A stretch of 64,000 bases of DNA from Polytrichum commune (taxonomy: Eukaryota; Streptophyta; Polytrichopsida; Polytrichales; Polytrichaceae): positions 16,616,001 to 16,680,000 of the forward strand of contig OX485809.1 of assembly GCA_950295325.1 (NCBI GenBank), read 5' to 3'. Below, piece after piece: positions 47,126 through 58,439 of this stretch. The notes beneath the pieces are model-generated. The model searched no databases, had not been told where the DNA came from, and saw nothing but the letters and a program-made list of their open reading frames with translations. How positions within the stretch are numbered: the stretch's first letter is position 1; every line of letters begins with the position of its first letter. Both the position numbers and the translations under genes were made by a program.

Positions 47126-47420
47126 TATGGCCATAATTTGAAAGCCAATTTGCGATAACATATAAACATGATGCATGATGCATGAGCATGAGCCCTTTCA
47201 TGTATGTTTCCATGCACCGAGGTTCATGGCTATAATCATGTACCTAGTCACACACATTATGCAACTCGCATATGGCCATAGTTCTTTTGAAAACCAATTT
47301 GTGATAACATACAAACGTGGTGCATGATGCATGAGCATGAGCCCTTTCATGTATGTTTCTATGCATCGAGGTTCATGGCTATAATCATGTACCTAGTCAC
47401 ACACATTATGCAACTTGGGT
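47126..47420. repeat. 149-bp tandem duplication
   Basis: TACCTAGTCACACACATTAT occurs at 47241 and 47390, and the sequence before it matches for about 145 bp (TGATGCATGAGCATGAGCCC in both). Identity is about 93 percent, so it is fairly recent. Confidence 0.85.
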
Positions 47421-47884
47421 GGTGCGTTGATTTGTGCTTTGCAAAAGTGCCTAGGGCTACTTCATACACGAGACTGAGAGCCCGTGATCATTACACTTCA
47501 AGCACTCTCGTTGGTGGAAAAAGGCGGAACCGGTCCAAGTTCGCTTCACGCTACGCTTGAGGGACCAACGGAGTATGTGAATGCAAGATGGATGTAAAGT
47601 CTATATGGACTCCTACTTGGCATCAAATGGATCATGTTTCATGGTCACTTGGATTATTTTCAAAAACCATCTCTTGGAGGTAGGCCTAATACAAAACCGG
47701 GAGACTATGGCACTCCGAACACTCACAATCATTGGTTTATTCTATTTTATCATGTGTGAGGACCCGCATGAATAGACGTTCATTGAAATAGCATTTGGTT
47801 GAGGGCTCGGTCACATATGACTTCACACGACACTTGAGGGTCCGTGACCACGCTACATGATTTTGGAGGTGTCTTGGGGACGGC
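47421..47884. other. Unassigned
   Basis: Short plus frames (47324-47560, 47581-47775) with no recognisable motif. Confidence 0.3.
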
Positions 47885-49506
47885 TGTGAGGCCAAATCCA
47901 CCCCCCTTTAGCGTCCTAGTCCGGGTGATGTCTTTGAGAATCACATGTGTCTATTCCCACACTGAACCATGTGCAAGGTAATTTCATGTTCACATATGGT
48001 ATCACTCATTGTGCTTTATTAATGTTAGCCTCTTGGCTTGTGGTAGAGTTAGCTTTCTCAAGAGTCCAACCCACAGCCGTGGCCACACATGCCTTTAAAG
48101 ACATCCCCCTCGCAACCTTTGGCCTAACCTCCTTTGTCTCGTCATCGCGGGGGTCATCCACCTTCTCCATTAATAATGCAAGTGATTTATTTGCCCAATA
48201 AGATGCGAGTGTTCAAAAACACTGTTCTTACTAGTCCACCCCAATTACATTTACTAGCAAGCCACACCTCACACTACCTAGCCTAATAAGTCTAAAACTT
48301 ACATATGCACTAGAATAATCTAAAATGCATAACTTGCCCTATGCTTAGTTTTAGTGATAATGTTCGATTTGGGCTAAGCTTTAGGCCCCTAAACCCATTC
48401 CTCGGTAACCCAGCTTAAACCAACCATCCAGGTTCCCTTAAAGTTGACCTTCGCTTTCACCACTTCAATGAGCTGGTCTCGGCCCTTTCGGCTACTGAGA
48501 TAACGAGCCTTGGGAGGCCCCTGGACTAGCAGTCCCGGCAGCAGTTGAGCCTTGGGAAGCCCCTGGACTAAGCAGTCCCGACAGCAGTTGAGCCTGGGAG
48601 GCCCTGGACTAAGCAGTCCCGGCAGCAGTTGAGCCTGGGGAGGCCCCTGGACTAGCAGTCCCGGCATCAGTTGAGCCTTGGGAGGCCCCTGGACTAGCAG
48701 TCCCGGCAGCAGTTGAGCCTTGGGAGGCCCCTGGACCAACAGTCCCGGCAGCAGTTGATGAAATCAACACCAAACTAATTTCAACTCTAGTGCTTAATCA
48801 ATTGCTCATCTAAGCCTCTCAACTAATGAATGCACACCTCCCACTAAATTAATCCAATCTAACCACTACTCATGAGCTTAGTCCAATGACTCTAAGCTTC
48901 CCCTACTCATAAGAGGGATTAACTTCCTAACTTCACTATAACTAACTAATCCACACATAAGCCTCAAACTCTAAGAGCTCACTCCCCTTGAGAGGATTTG
49001 AGAGGAAGAGCTTAACTACTTAACTTCACTAAAACTAATGACCCACACACGTGGCTCAAGCTCTTAAGAGCTTGCTCCCTTGAGAGCGCTTGATGGAGAG
49101 AGAGGCAAATGAGAGAAAGAACACCTTAAGTAGCAAAGAGGGAGAGAGGGAGAGAGGGAGAGAGGGAGAGAGAGGTGAGGATAGGGTGAGAGGATTAGCA
49201 CCTCCAATCACAATCCTTTAACCCTCTACTCCAAAGTAGGGACTAATCCCCATCCACCAAGCTTCTTTCTTCCTAAACTACCAAGGTGGATCCAAAAGTG
49301 GGCATTTAACCCGCGGAGCTCACCTTGCTTCACCTTACCCACTACTCACATAATCAAGGCATCCTCTTATTGAAATCAAACCTTGAAATAACTACACCAC
49401 ACTTCACTCTTTTTATGTTTTGTGAATAATCATAACACATCAAAGTCAAACTAAAATTGGTTTTGAAGAGTTAATCACCACATGTGGGCACCATTTTGGG
49501 CTCACA
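47885..49506 (-). mobile_element. LTR-like family X, copy 4
   Basis: It starts TGTGAGGCCAAATCCACC and ends TTTTGGGCTCACA, 1622 bp. The flanks ACGGC and TAGGC agree in only three of five bases, so the duplication has decayed or the ends recombined. In minus orientation a TATA-like motif (inverse of CACTCTTTTTATG) lies near 49407, a GA-rich tract at 49090-49180 and a 42-44-bp array at 48505-48758. Confidence 0.85.
48505..48758. repeat. Copy 4 minisatellite, 42-44-bp units x 6
   Basis: Each unit contains GGCCCCTGGACTAGCAGTCC and CGGCAGCAGTTGA. Units differ by single-base indels. A repetitive minus frame (48389-48739) is an artefact of the array. Confidence 0.92.
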
Positions 49507-49514
49507 TAGGCCTT

Positions 49515-50752
49515 TATGAGCCCAAAATGAGTGCTCATATTTGTTTTATGCTTAGAATTTACTTAGAATTGCATTTGGAGTGTTATTGAAACAATCAAAA
49601 GTATAAAAAGAGTGAGGCTTGGTGTGGATTTATGTTTAGGCCTTAAGCCTATTTTGTGTGGTGAAGTAGAAGCTTAGTGACATTAGGGAGTGTTTTGGTT
49701 AAGTGAGTAGTGTTTGATGAAGCAAGGGGAAGGGCCTTGGATTTAAATGTTTGATTTAGAACATGGTTGTGTTGGTTTAAGGGGTGAGGGTTTAGTGGAT
49801 AGGATAAGGTCCTACTAAGTAGGAGAAGGTTAAAGGGTTTGTGGTCTTGGGTGCCCTCTCCTCCTCCTCCTCCTCTCCTCTCTTCTTTTTTCTTCTTCCT
49901 CTCTTCTCCTCTCCTCTCTCTCTCTCCTTCCCCTCTAGGAATGTGAGCTCTTAGAGCTAGAAAATATGTGGGGATTAGGTAGTGGCTTAGTGGAATTAGT
50001 GGGCTTGGTTGGGGTAATTAGGTAGGGGGCTTGTTAGAAATTAGGTAGATACTTAGTTAGGCATCTGGTTAATGTGGCTTAGTAGTTGGTTGGACTGCCG
50101 AGAGGCAGCTGGTTAATGTGGCTTAGCAGCTGGTTGGGATTGCCGAGGGCAACTGGTTAATGTGGTTTGGTAGCTGAAGGGGTTGTCGAAGGCGGCTGGT
50201 TAATGTGGCTTAGCAGCTGGTTGGGACTGCCGAGGGCAGCTGGTTAATGTGGCTCAGCAGCTGGTTGGACTGCCGAGAGGCAGCTGGTTAATGTGGCTTA
50301 GCAGCTGAAGGGACTGCCGAGGGCAGCTGGTTAATGTGGCTTAGCAGCTGAAGGGACTGCCAAGGGCAGCTGGTTAATGTGGCTTATCAGCTGGTTGGGA
50401 TTGCCGAGGGCAGCTGGTTTAAGGTGGGCTTAGCTAGTTGGAGTTAAGAGCCGGGTATGGACCATTGGCGAACCGGCCGATCATGGGGAAGGCCTAAGGG
50501 CACTAATGGCACCTAGATGGTAGGCTAGGTAATTAGGGATTTAAGTGTTGGTGTGTAAGTAACTTAGGAAGAAGGAGAAGAGCATTTTTCAATGCTTGTA
50601 TTCTTATTATGAAATAAATTGGTGTGCAAGATTTGATGGGAAATGTAATGGATTCTCACGAAGTTGGTAAGATGGAGACATGGGAACACGAATGTGATAT
50701 CCATTCCCTCACCCGGACTAGGACGCTTAAGGGTGGGCGGTTTGGCCTCACA
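49515..50752 (+). mobile_element. LTR-like family X, copy 5
   Basis: It starts TATGAGCCCAAAATGAGTG and ends GGTTTGGCCTCACA. Flanking GCCTT (49510-49514) and ACCTT (50753-50757) agree at four of five bases. TATAAAAAGAG lies at 49602, a CT-rich tract at 49855-49935, a 44-bp array at 50063-50418 and AATAAA at 50613. It begins 8 bp after the end of copy 4, in opposite orientation. Confidence 0.88.
50063..50418. repeat. Copy 5 minisatellite, ~44-bp units x 8
   Basis: CTGGTTAATGTGGCTTAGCA recurs about every 44 bp, alternating with GACTGCCGAGGGCAG. Some units have GAAGGG in place of GGTTGG. Confidence 0.92.
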
Positions 50753-50757
50753 ACCTT

Positions 50758-51809
50758 TGAACACTTTCTTTTGGGCTCTCACAATCTCATGGTCATGGCT
50801 CTTGACTCCTGTTTGAAGTGACCCTTAGCAATCGCTTAAAAGCTGATTAATAAACCCATTACAATTTACCGTTGACCAAAGGTGGCAACTTAGTAGTCCC
50901 CATGGCTAGTGCGAAAGGTACGCGATGTGATTTGGGATGTTTTGATGAAATATGGTAGATTGGTTTGGCAAATAACCAAGGGAAATGCTAAGGATCCTCC
51001 TGTTGCGTAACACATATCCTTCATAAACTTTGACTCTCTTGGGTATATGAAAGGTCTTGTATTTTATTTTTATTTTGTTTGGCACAATTTCAAAATTCAA
51101 GTGCAAGAGAGTAACCAAAATACAATCAAACACGGGTGAACCAGCGCAACCTGAGTGGAGATCAAAAAATAATGCCCATATGTGGCCTACCCTTCCAAGT
51201 GACAACTAAGTTGCTCTGGCCGGGTCAAAATAAGACTTTTGATCCCCCAAGTCTAATCGAATTCATTAAGAACATCTTGGTAGGCCACGTCTGGGGCCTT
51301 TTCCAAGCCTTGAGAGTATGTTTCCATTCAATCCTACCATAACCATGCATGGCATCCCAAATGACTTGAGGTGTTTTCTCAATGGGCCATTGCAGATTGT
51401 TAAAAACCATATCATATGGTTGGCACCACATATTCCACGGAAGACCGCTTCTAAAAAAAACCAGATGCGATTGAACCGTTTGAGTGTCTTGCACACATGT
51501 TGATAAAAGGCATTGCATCATAGAAAAGGATTTCTGCGGGCTGAAATCCCTTTTTTTGACAAAGAGCTACCAAATGATGTTGAGCAAGTGAAAGGTCTTG
51601 TTGTTGTTGATAGAGCAATATGTTTGTCTTTCGGCAATATGTTCATCCGGTTTGTGTCTAGGTGTCATCACTTACTCTCCTTAGAGAGTTCCGGTTTCAA
51701 GGTTTCCTTTCTTGCAGTTGGTTTTCAAATATCTAAGTTGCAATTGATTTTGTTGGTTCGTACCAAAAAGATATTCCAACTTGTATCGTAACCCTCTGCC
51801 GCAATATTT
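50758..51809. other. Unassigned; minus-strand frames of possible mobile origin
   Basis: Overlapping frames at 51225-51521 (minus, 98 codons, with WDAMHGYGRIEWKHTLKAWK) and 51513-51791 (plus) stand out as longer than chance neighbours. I do not recognise a domain. It may be a decayed transposon protein. Confidence 0.25.
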
Positions 51810-52080
51810 TTAGAGATCATGTTAATATCTTATTCGTTATGAAAGTGAAATTCTCATGCTCATTAAGTGGTCACATAAGCCCCCCCCCCCCCCTCCCCTC
51901 ATGTTAATTATTGAGCCTAGAATAATTAACATGTTTTGAGCATGTTGTCCAAACTCTTTCAAAAACACATGTTTTCTTCAATACCATCTCTTAGATCCAT
52001 AGCTAACCACATACCTCTCAACATATAGGTGTCTAGATCATAAATTTTGTTCAGTTTAGGCACATCTACTTTACACATCA
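51810..52080 (-). repeat. Dispersed repeat R1, copy 2
   Basis: It is the inverse of 11120-11480: CATTAAGTGGTCACATA, a C run at 51881-51894, then TTGAGCCTAGAATAATTAAC. The C run matches the G run in the other copies. Confidence 0.6.
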
Positions 52081-52215
52081 TTTCCGAATCCAAGAATTAA
52101 CACAACTGGATGGGCATCTATGATCACACATTCAACAAAATAGATAATCATCACCTTCACCTCTTACACCTTTGATACATATCTCTACTATGATTTTGAA
52201 AACTTGAGATGTGAT

Positions 52216-52560
52216 CTCGGGGGGGGGGGGGTAGTCATTGGTTGGAGTAGCAATATACGTGCGAACAAATGATAGGGTATTTAAAAAACATGGGGGCAAA
52301 AAATTATAATTGGACTTAAGAGTAATATAGGGTATCAAAAATGGCACTGGACATCTTTAAAGTACTATAGGGTATGGAATAATAGGTAATTTGGAATTAT
52401 AAGTAATGCAAGCCATTTATATATTAACCCAAAGTAGAAATTTACATAATGATAGCATGTGAAAAAAAAATAAAAAATGAAAGTAATACCCCCCTATAAA
52501 GTAGTGGTTGTTAGCACCTATATCCTTAACTTTTTAACACACTGGCCCCCCCCCCCCGAG
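52216..52560. mobile_element. hAT-like MITE 'CTCGGGG-poly(G)', copy 2, 345 bp
   Basis: Same ends and interior as 23643-23988, in the same orientation. The 8-bp duplication GATGTGAT (52208-52215) / GATGTGAC (52561-52568) has one mismatch. The two copies differ at only a few places, so activity was comparatively recent. Confidence 0.92.
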
Positions 52561-52568
52561 GATGTGAC

Positions 52569-53639
52569 TCACAATAGCTAACCGTTATGACACAATTTTC
52601 GATCCGATCCGATCCAACGATTCGAAACGATTCGTGCCGATGATAGGGCCTCCAACCCTAGGGTTTCACCATAAAACAAACAACAAAACACATTGCCATG
52701 CACATGGGATGGGTACGTGATCGTGCTTGGTACTTGAAAAGTTGGAAGCCCGGGGCTTGGTGTCATTGTGAGCTTTAGCTTAGCTGGCGATGAGGTGGCA
52801 TGGGCCGACCGATTTTTGGACGGTCCATGAGTGGGGCCCAATCACACGGCGCCAGCATGTTTCCCACACGGGGGTACAAAACCCATAAGATACCTAAGCT
52901 ACTTGTAAGAGGGGAGCCTAGTATATAAGGACCGCTTTTTTCAATGGCAATCATTCCCGCACCTCAATCATTTGCTTAGAAATGATGTTGTAAGTATATA
53001 TGGGGTTGGACTCGGGAAAGGGAGCCCTTATTTTACACACATGGCATTTCACTTCCAACTAACATGACGCAAGTATATATTAGTAGTAGTAGCCAACACC
53101 GCAACAAACCCCAAAATTCGTCAATCTTGCCCCCCCACTAAACAAAGAGTACCTCCATATTCAAGTCAAAGTTGTCTTATTATGTGGATGCTAAATGGTA
53201 TATCCAAGCCCGGGGTTGTCTTGTTGAATTCATGCTACATGTGGGATGTAGCTAAGAGATCATCGAAGTTGGTCAAAGTTTGTGGATCAAGTAGAAGTCC
53301 TATTGGATATTGTTAGCTCAAGGGGAGTTGAATGTAGTCAAAAGAATGTAATGAAAACGAAGCTATCCATAATTCGTTACATTCGTTCCAAGTAATATTG
53401 TAGTCTACGTGGTTTATTATAGATGTTGGCTCTAAAGAGGCGCTATAAATTGTTACTAGGATCTTATCATGTGTCACTTGCCCCGAAAGCCAATGTGGGA
53501 GTAAGATAGAAGTGCCTATAAAGTCCACACTTTCCAACACTAGAGCCCTTTAACAAGGCCGTGAGGAAAGAATCGAATAAAAAGTATCTAAAATTTGATG
53601 ATTATCTTACAAGCCCCGAGAGCCTCTTTGTCCTAGTGA
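52569..53639. other. Unassigned; TATA-like site at 52922
   Basis: AGTATATAAGGACC near 52920-52933 follows a moderately GC-rich stretch (52700-52870) and precedes ATG at 52982. It looks like a promoter, but the ATG opens only a two-codon frame before TAA and no downstream gene is recognised. Confidence 0.25.
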
Positions 53640-54610
53640 AGCGATGCATAATATGTGATAACCTATATTGGATAATAATCCACAAGTCTCCTAAATTTAT
53701 GTCAATATGATAGATACATGTGTTATGTTCTAGAAGGTATTGTCCATTGCATGTCAAAGTTCATGATGATTATATTCACATTTTTTTTAACACATACCGA
53801 AATTCAAACATGATAAATTCCCAAAACCGATCATAAAGTTTCTACCTAAATACAATCACAAAAGGCCATTTCCCTTCTTTTTTTCTTCAATTTAGTAGGG
53901 TTGACTCCAAGTGTCAAAATGTGCATGTCACAAATGATGAAATGACCTATAATGGACAAATTTATACAACTTTCCTATACTTATGTGTAAGGAAGAATAC
54001 ATGTGTGAGAAGACCTTCACATGTCAAAATTCGCAATAATTCCACGAACCTTTGTGAAAATTATGTATCCTAAAAAATTATATACATGATAATCATCTTT
54101 CCCAAACATATTCACCTTTGTAGAGAGAGGGGAGAGACAATGACAACCACTTGTGTTGGGGTCAATGAAGGTGCTTCACTCTAATCAAAGTCCAATACAT
54201 GTTTGGGAAGCTGCACTATGGGAGAAGTGCTATTGCCCCTTGTCAAAGATGGTCCTTTTTAGTACCCATGTAAAGAGGGGCTTGAGGGGGTTCCTTGTTG
54301 CTACAAGATATACTAGGTTTTTGAGTTCCTAGGCCATAAATTGTTTGTTGACGGGTGAGCAAATGACCTATTGTGACATGTACCTGGTGATAATATACAA
54401 CTCTTCTAAAATTACGTTACATGATGAATACTTGTGTTATGTTCCAAAAAAAACATTGTCCATTACATGTCAAAGTTCCTAATAAGTGCACTCACCTTTG
54501 TTAAAAAACATGTATCTGACTAAAGTCAAATATGACACCTATACTTCCCAAGAAGTTTCTTCCTATGTATATGTATGATTGTAAGGATGATTTGCCAAAT
54601 TCGTGCTTCA
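53640..54610. repeat. Degenerate tandem repeat, three units of ~250 bp
   Basis: Units near 53640-53880, 53935-54130 and 54355-54610 share an ordered set of phrases: a TGTGTTATGTTC-type motif, ATTGTCCATTRCATGTCAAA, ACCTTTGT and ATGTATC. Identity is low and spacing uneven, so this is an old duplication or separate copies of one repeat. Confidence 0.45.
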
Positions 54611-55435
54611 AAATTTAGCGGGTTTTGAGGCCATTGAGCAATATTGAGTTGGAATATCAAAGTTGCAAGCGATGAAGAGTAAGGTATGCATGTGGGTGTT
54701 ACTTGGAACTAATATACACTCGATTGTCAACACAAATGGACTACCCATGTATTCATTTGAGGAATCAAATACATGCACTTCCGATAATCATAACTAGATC
54801 AAGATCAATACACTTAAAACCGAAAGAATAAGCGTTAAGCATAGTTTCTCATATTAAAAACGTGCATGTTTTTATTGTGTGCAAGATCAATAATTTTCAA
54901 TGAATCAATCATCACAAGGTTTGGATATTGTAAGCAAAAGTTACAAGAATTTTAAGCTGCATTTGTAGACGACCTAAAACGAACACCCATATTGAATGTC
55001 AAAAAAAATGTACATCCTCATATAACCAACATTTGCCTATTGTGTGAAAGTTCTAGATATTGGTTTTGGGTATACGTACCTTAGAGAAGGTATGATCTTC
55101 AATCCGATGTTTGATGATATTTCATCTTAGATTTGCCAATACAATACAAATTCCAATACTTAAATCTAGTCAATAGAAGATGGAGAACAAAGAACTACTA
55201 ATTTAACTGCATACCTTAAAGGTTTTGCATGGGTTTTGTGCCAATCTTCTAAACCACTTGGTGTGAGTTAAGTTATAACATGTCATTTTTTGGTTTCCCC
55301 TCGGTTTGCGCTAGTTCTCTTGAGGTGGTTGTTGGTGGTTTCGTTTGCAATTGAATTTTCAAAGTGTGCTAATTATATATGTATATATAATATAATAGGT
55401 ACAAACTGCAATGGAATGCGATACCATTGTTTGTC
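54611..55435. other. Unassigned, AT-rich
   Basis: Nothing recognisable. Confidence 0.3.
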
Positions 55436-55955
55436 CTAGTGGTCAGGGAGATTTTTGGACATAATTGGTCAAGATCCTAGTGTTTCCAAGTTACATGTTG
55501 ACAACCGTCACATTTTCTTTATCAAATTGAGGCATATTCCATAGATTCTTCTTGAATGATCAATAATTTGCATGTAACCTTGAACTTCAACCAGTTCATT
55601 TGTAACTACACTAAAAAGGACATTTAGTGTTTGATACACTAAATACGAATGCATACACTAAATGTCAATAACCCTATGAAACTAAGTAACACTAAATGTA
55701 AACTCAAACACTAAATATCAACTATAATAAAATGCATAATTCACATGTTTGAATTTGGTGTTAGTAAGAATATGAAATCCATGCTTCACATAAAGGGAGG
55801 TGACAATAAGAAAGATAACGGCACATTTATGTCTAACACTAATTGTCCAAGAATTGAAGATTAGTGTTGAAAAGGGTAGGGTGGTAACAACATTGAACAT
55901 AATCAAACACCAAATATCCCTTTTTAGTGTAGTGGTCGGGTTTCCCGTCATGGGC
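55436..55955. mobile_element. hAT-like MITE related to 2309-2534, interrupted
   Basis: The left side (AGGGAGATTTTTGGACATAA) and the region up to GTTCATTTGTAACTA match the copy at 2309-2534. The right tip (TTTCCCGTCAT) follows a nested element at 55609-55929. Flanking TGTCCT is shared, suggesting a decayed 8-bp duplication. Borders are approximate. Confidence 0.55.
55609..55929. mobile_element. TA-flanked TIR element, 321 bp
   Basis: The ends CACTAAAAAGG and its inverse CCTTTTTAGTG belong to a TIR of about 27 bp that extends to GTGTTTGAT. TA flanks both ends, as for Tc1/mariner-type elements. The left interior has several CACTAAAT repeats. It sits inside a hAT-like MITE. Confidence 0.75.
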
Positions 55956-56082
55956 CTGTCCTTAGCATCTTGTACACTCTCCAAGGTGATGAGCGTCTTA
56001 GAATTGATGTGAGTATTTTAACATTGTTATTTGTTTACACAGTCTTCCACCGATCACATTCCGTAATGAAACTTGTGCTACA

Positions 56083-56456
56083 TTAGAGTTATCCATAGAG
56101 TCCCTCAAAGGGGGCCGAAACCGTGGGTTTGATCCTTATTTGAGACAACTTTCAATTCGGCACTCACTAGTTCATTGTGTTTCAAAGCTTGTTTTGAAAG
56201 TTGGGTGCAAACCTTGGGATTTTTATTTTTTTTATTTTTTCAAACTTTGTAAAAAATTTAGGATCTGAAATAGGGTATGTGTGTGGGATCCATTGTCCTA
56301 AATCCTAGATCGGCTTATGCAAGGTTAGCTCGGCCCACCTATCTAGGTAGAGCAAGCTAGAAAGCTAGTCCTTAATAGCCGGACACCACTTCTTGTGAAT
56401 GACAATCAAGCATTAACCGATGGTTTCATCCATTGTACTTTGCATATAGTTCTATT
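56083..56456 (+). mobile_element. MITE-A copy 4
   Basis: It starts TAGAGTTATCCATAGAGTCC and contains AGGGTATGTGTGTGGGATCC and GATCGGCTTATGCAAGGT-type sequence shared with copies 2 and 5. The right end is degraded. Confidence 0.6.
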
Positions 56457-58439
56457 AAGTTAGCACATCTTTGTTGAAGTGTCGACCAAAATCAAATTGA
56501 ATACTGGAGTTTTATTTCTTCAAGTAAAGATCAAAATAAGTGTATATGTGTCAAGTCTTTACTGACCTCTAGCTTCCCAAGCTTATATTTATAGAGTCTA
56601 GTTCACATCGAAAATGAATGGAGTGCTAGTGTGATCCACTAGATGGAAACAACTCAATAAATTGAGCACCTCCACAAATTCTCATGCCAAAATGTGTAAT
56701 TTATAATGAAAATTAGGCATCTTCAGTTGTAGTATTTCCAACTACATATATGCATATAATTTCTTAACAATTGGAGAGTGTTTAAAGGTTGAACTAAGTG
56801 GTTGATGTGAGCATGAAGGCCATATTTACATTAACATTTGAAAATAAAATAAAATAATAATCTCACTTCTACCAAATGAACATCATTGATGTTTCAACAT
56901 AGTTTCGTGTTGGGGTTGGCAATCGTTGATTGGAGTCAACACATAGTCAACAACCTCATTGCTCCAATGAAACTAAATCATGACCAATTCCCATTCTAAC
57001 CTCTCTTTTTTCACCGTCTATTAATCTTTGAATTATACATGTTATGTGTCTATGGGTAGATATCCATGCTAGCTAGATGTTTTCATATTATTTTGATTGT
57101 GGCCTAGGGGTGGACTCTTCATTGAAAACCTAAATGACGTGTGTGGGCCACTATGAAATTAAACCCATGTATACGAAAAGTCTATAGAGAAAGAAAAAAA
57201 TGTACATATACTAATAACAAACTAGAGATTAGACTCATGTACTCAAACTAAGTTTTTCAATGCATGATGTGATAAATGCCTCTACTACATATATAAAAAT
57301 CATGAATTAAATAGGCTTATTTACTTATAACATCCACTTTCACTTTCCAATGAGAAACTCATTGAATGGGGTTTCATACATAGCATGTAACTCAACTATT
57401 ACATCAAATAAACAAAGACAAAAAGCATAATATCTTAGCCACAATCCCAAGAGAAAAACTCAAGGAAGCTTATGAGCACTCCAAGAGCCTCTAGTTTATG
57501 AAGCCTAGAACCCAAATGCAAACCCCAACAAGAATGGATAAGGTGGTCATTGAGGACTATTACCACATGACAACAAAGAATGAAAACATGAATGGGATTG
57601 AAACTAATACATCTATTTTGAAATTTTATCTAAACCTTACAGCCCCTTTTTTGTACATTTACATTTACTTCAAAAATCCTAATTAGCCTTTCTAGATGTG
57701 CACACTAGAGATAACCAATACCTCACCCTTATGTATACTATGTCCATCAATGTCTCAAACAATACCCCTTTTTATATTCATGTTAGTTTGGATGGTGTAT
57801 CAAGAGTCCACCCCAGGGGGATTGCAAGTGAATGAGTCGGATGATGTTAAATGTAGAGAATAAACAATCCCATGCACCCAAAAATGGTTGCTTGGGGAGT
57901 TCAGGGTTAAAAGGATACATAGGTCCTTCAATTGTGTTGACTATATTGAGTCTAGAATAGTTAGTGATATTTGAGGATGTAGTGCAATATATACATTTTT
58001 TAAACATCTATTTTGTGTGTCCATTTTTAGGTCCACACCTAACCATAATGTGCACCTATAGATGTTTGTTTAGTATTAATACCAATTAGCCGCACATACC
58101 TTAGCCCCAAGTCACTTTGGTTGATTGGCATGTCAACCCTTTGAAGGCGTGTCCATTCCACCCTCACTATGTATTAAGGAGAATTACACTCTCCAAAATA
58201 TATTTAAAAAATACACTAGTAAGTGTTAATTGTTCAATGTTGAGAGAATTTGTAGAAATTATGCTCTCCCCTTTAATGAATTCACATGGATAAGTGTTAA
58301 CTTGGATGAAAGTGACGCTATGAAATTATATGACTTAGATGAAATTGACAAAAACCCTAATACTAAACCCTAAACCCCACTACCTTATTGGAACAACAAC
58401 ATTGTTATTTGAAGAGAGTAAAATTGAATGCACTATGAA
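56457..58439. other. Unassigned, AT-rich
   Basis: Short frames only (57498-57686 plus, 57783-58007 minus) without recognisable motifs. CCCTAAACCCC near 58370 is one to two telomere-like units, not a telomere. Confidence 0.3.

Noticed and set aside
51225-51521. 98-codon minus frame as a gene
   Set aside because: No recognised domain and a competing minus frame overlaps it; kept only as unassigned.
52900-53000. TATA-like promoter with downstream ATG
   Set aside because: The ATG opens a frame of only two codons, and no coding exon is recognised after it.
58350-58380. CCCTAAA motifs
   Set aside because: Only one or two imperfect units; not a telomere or a convincing interstitial telomere array.
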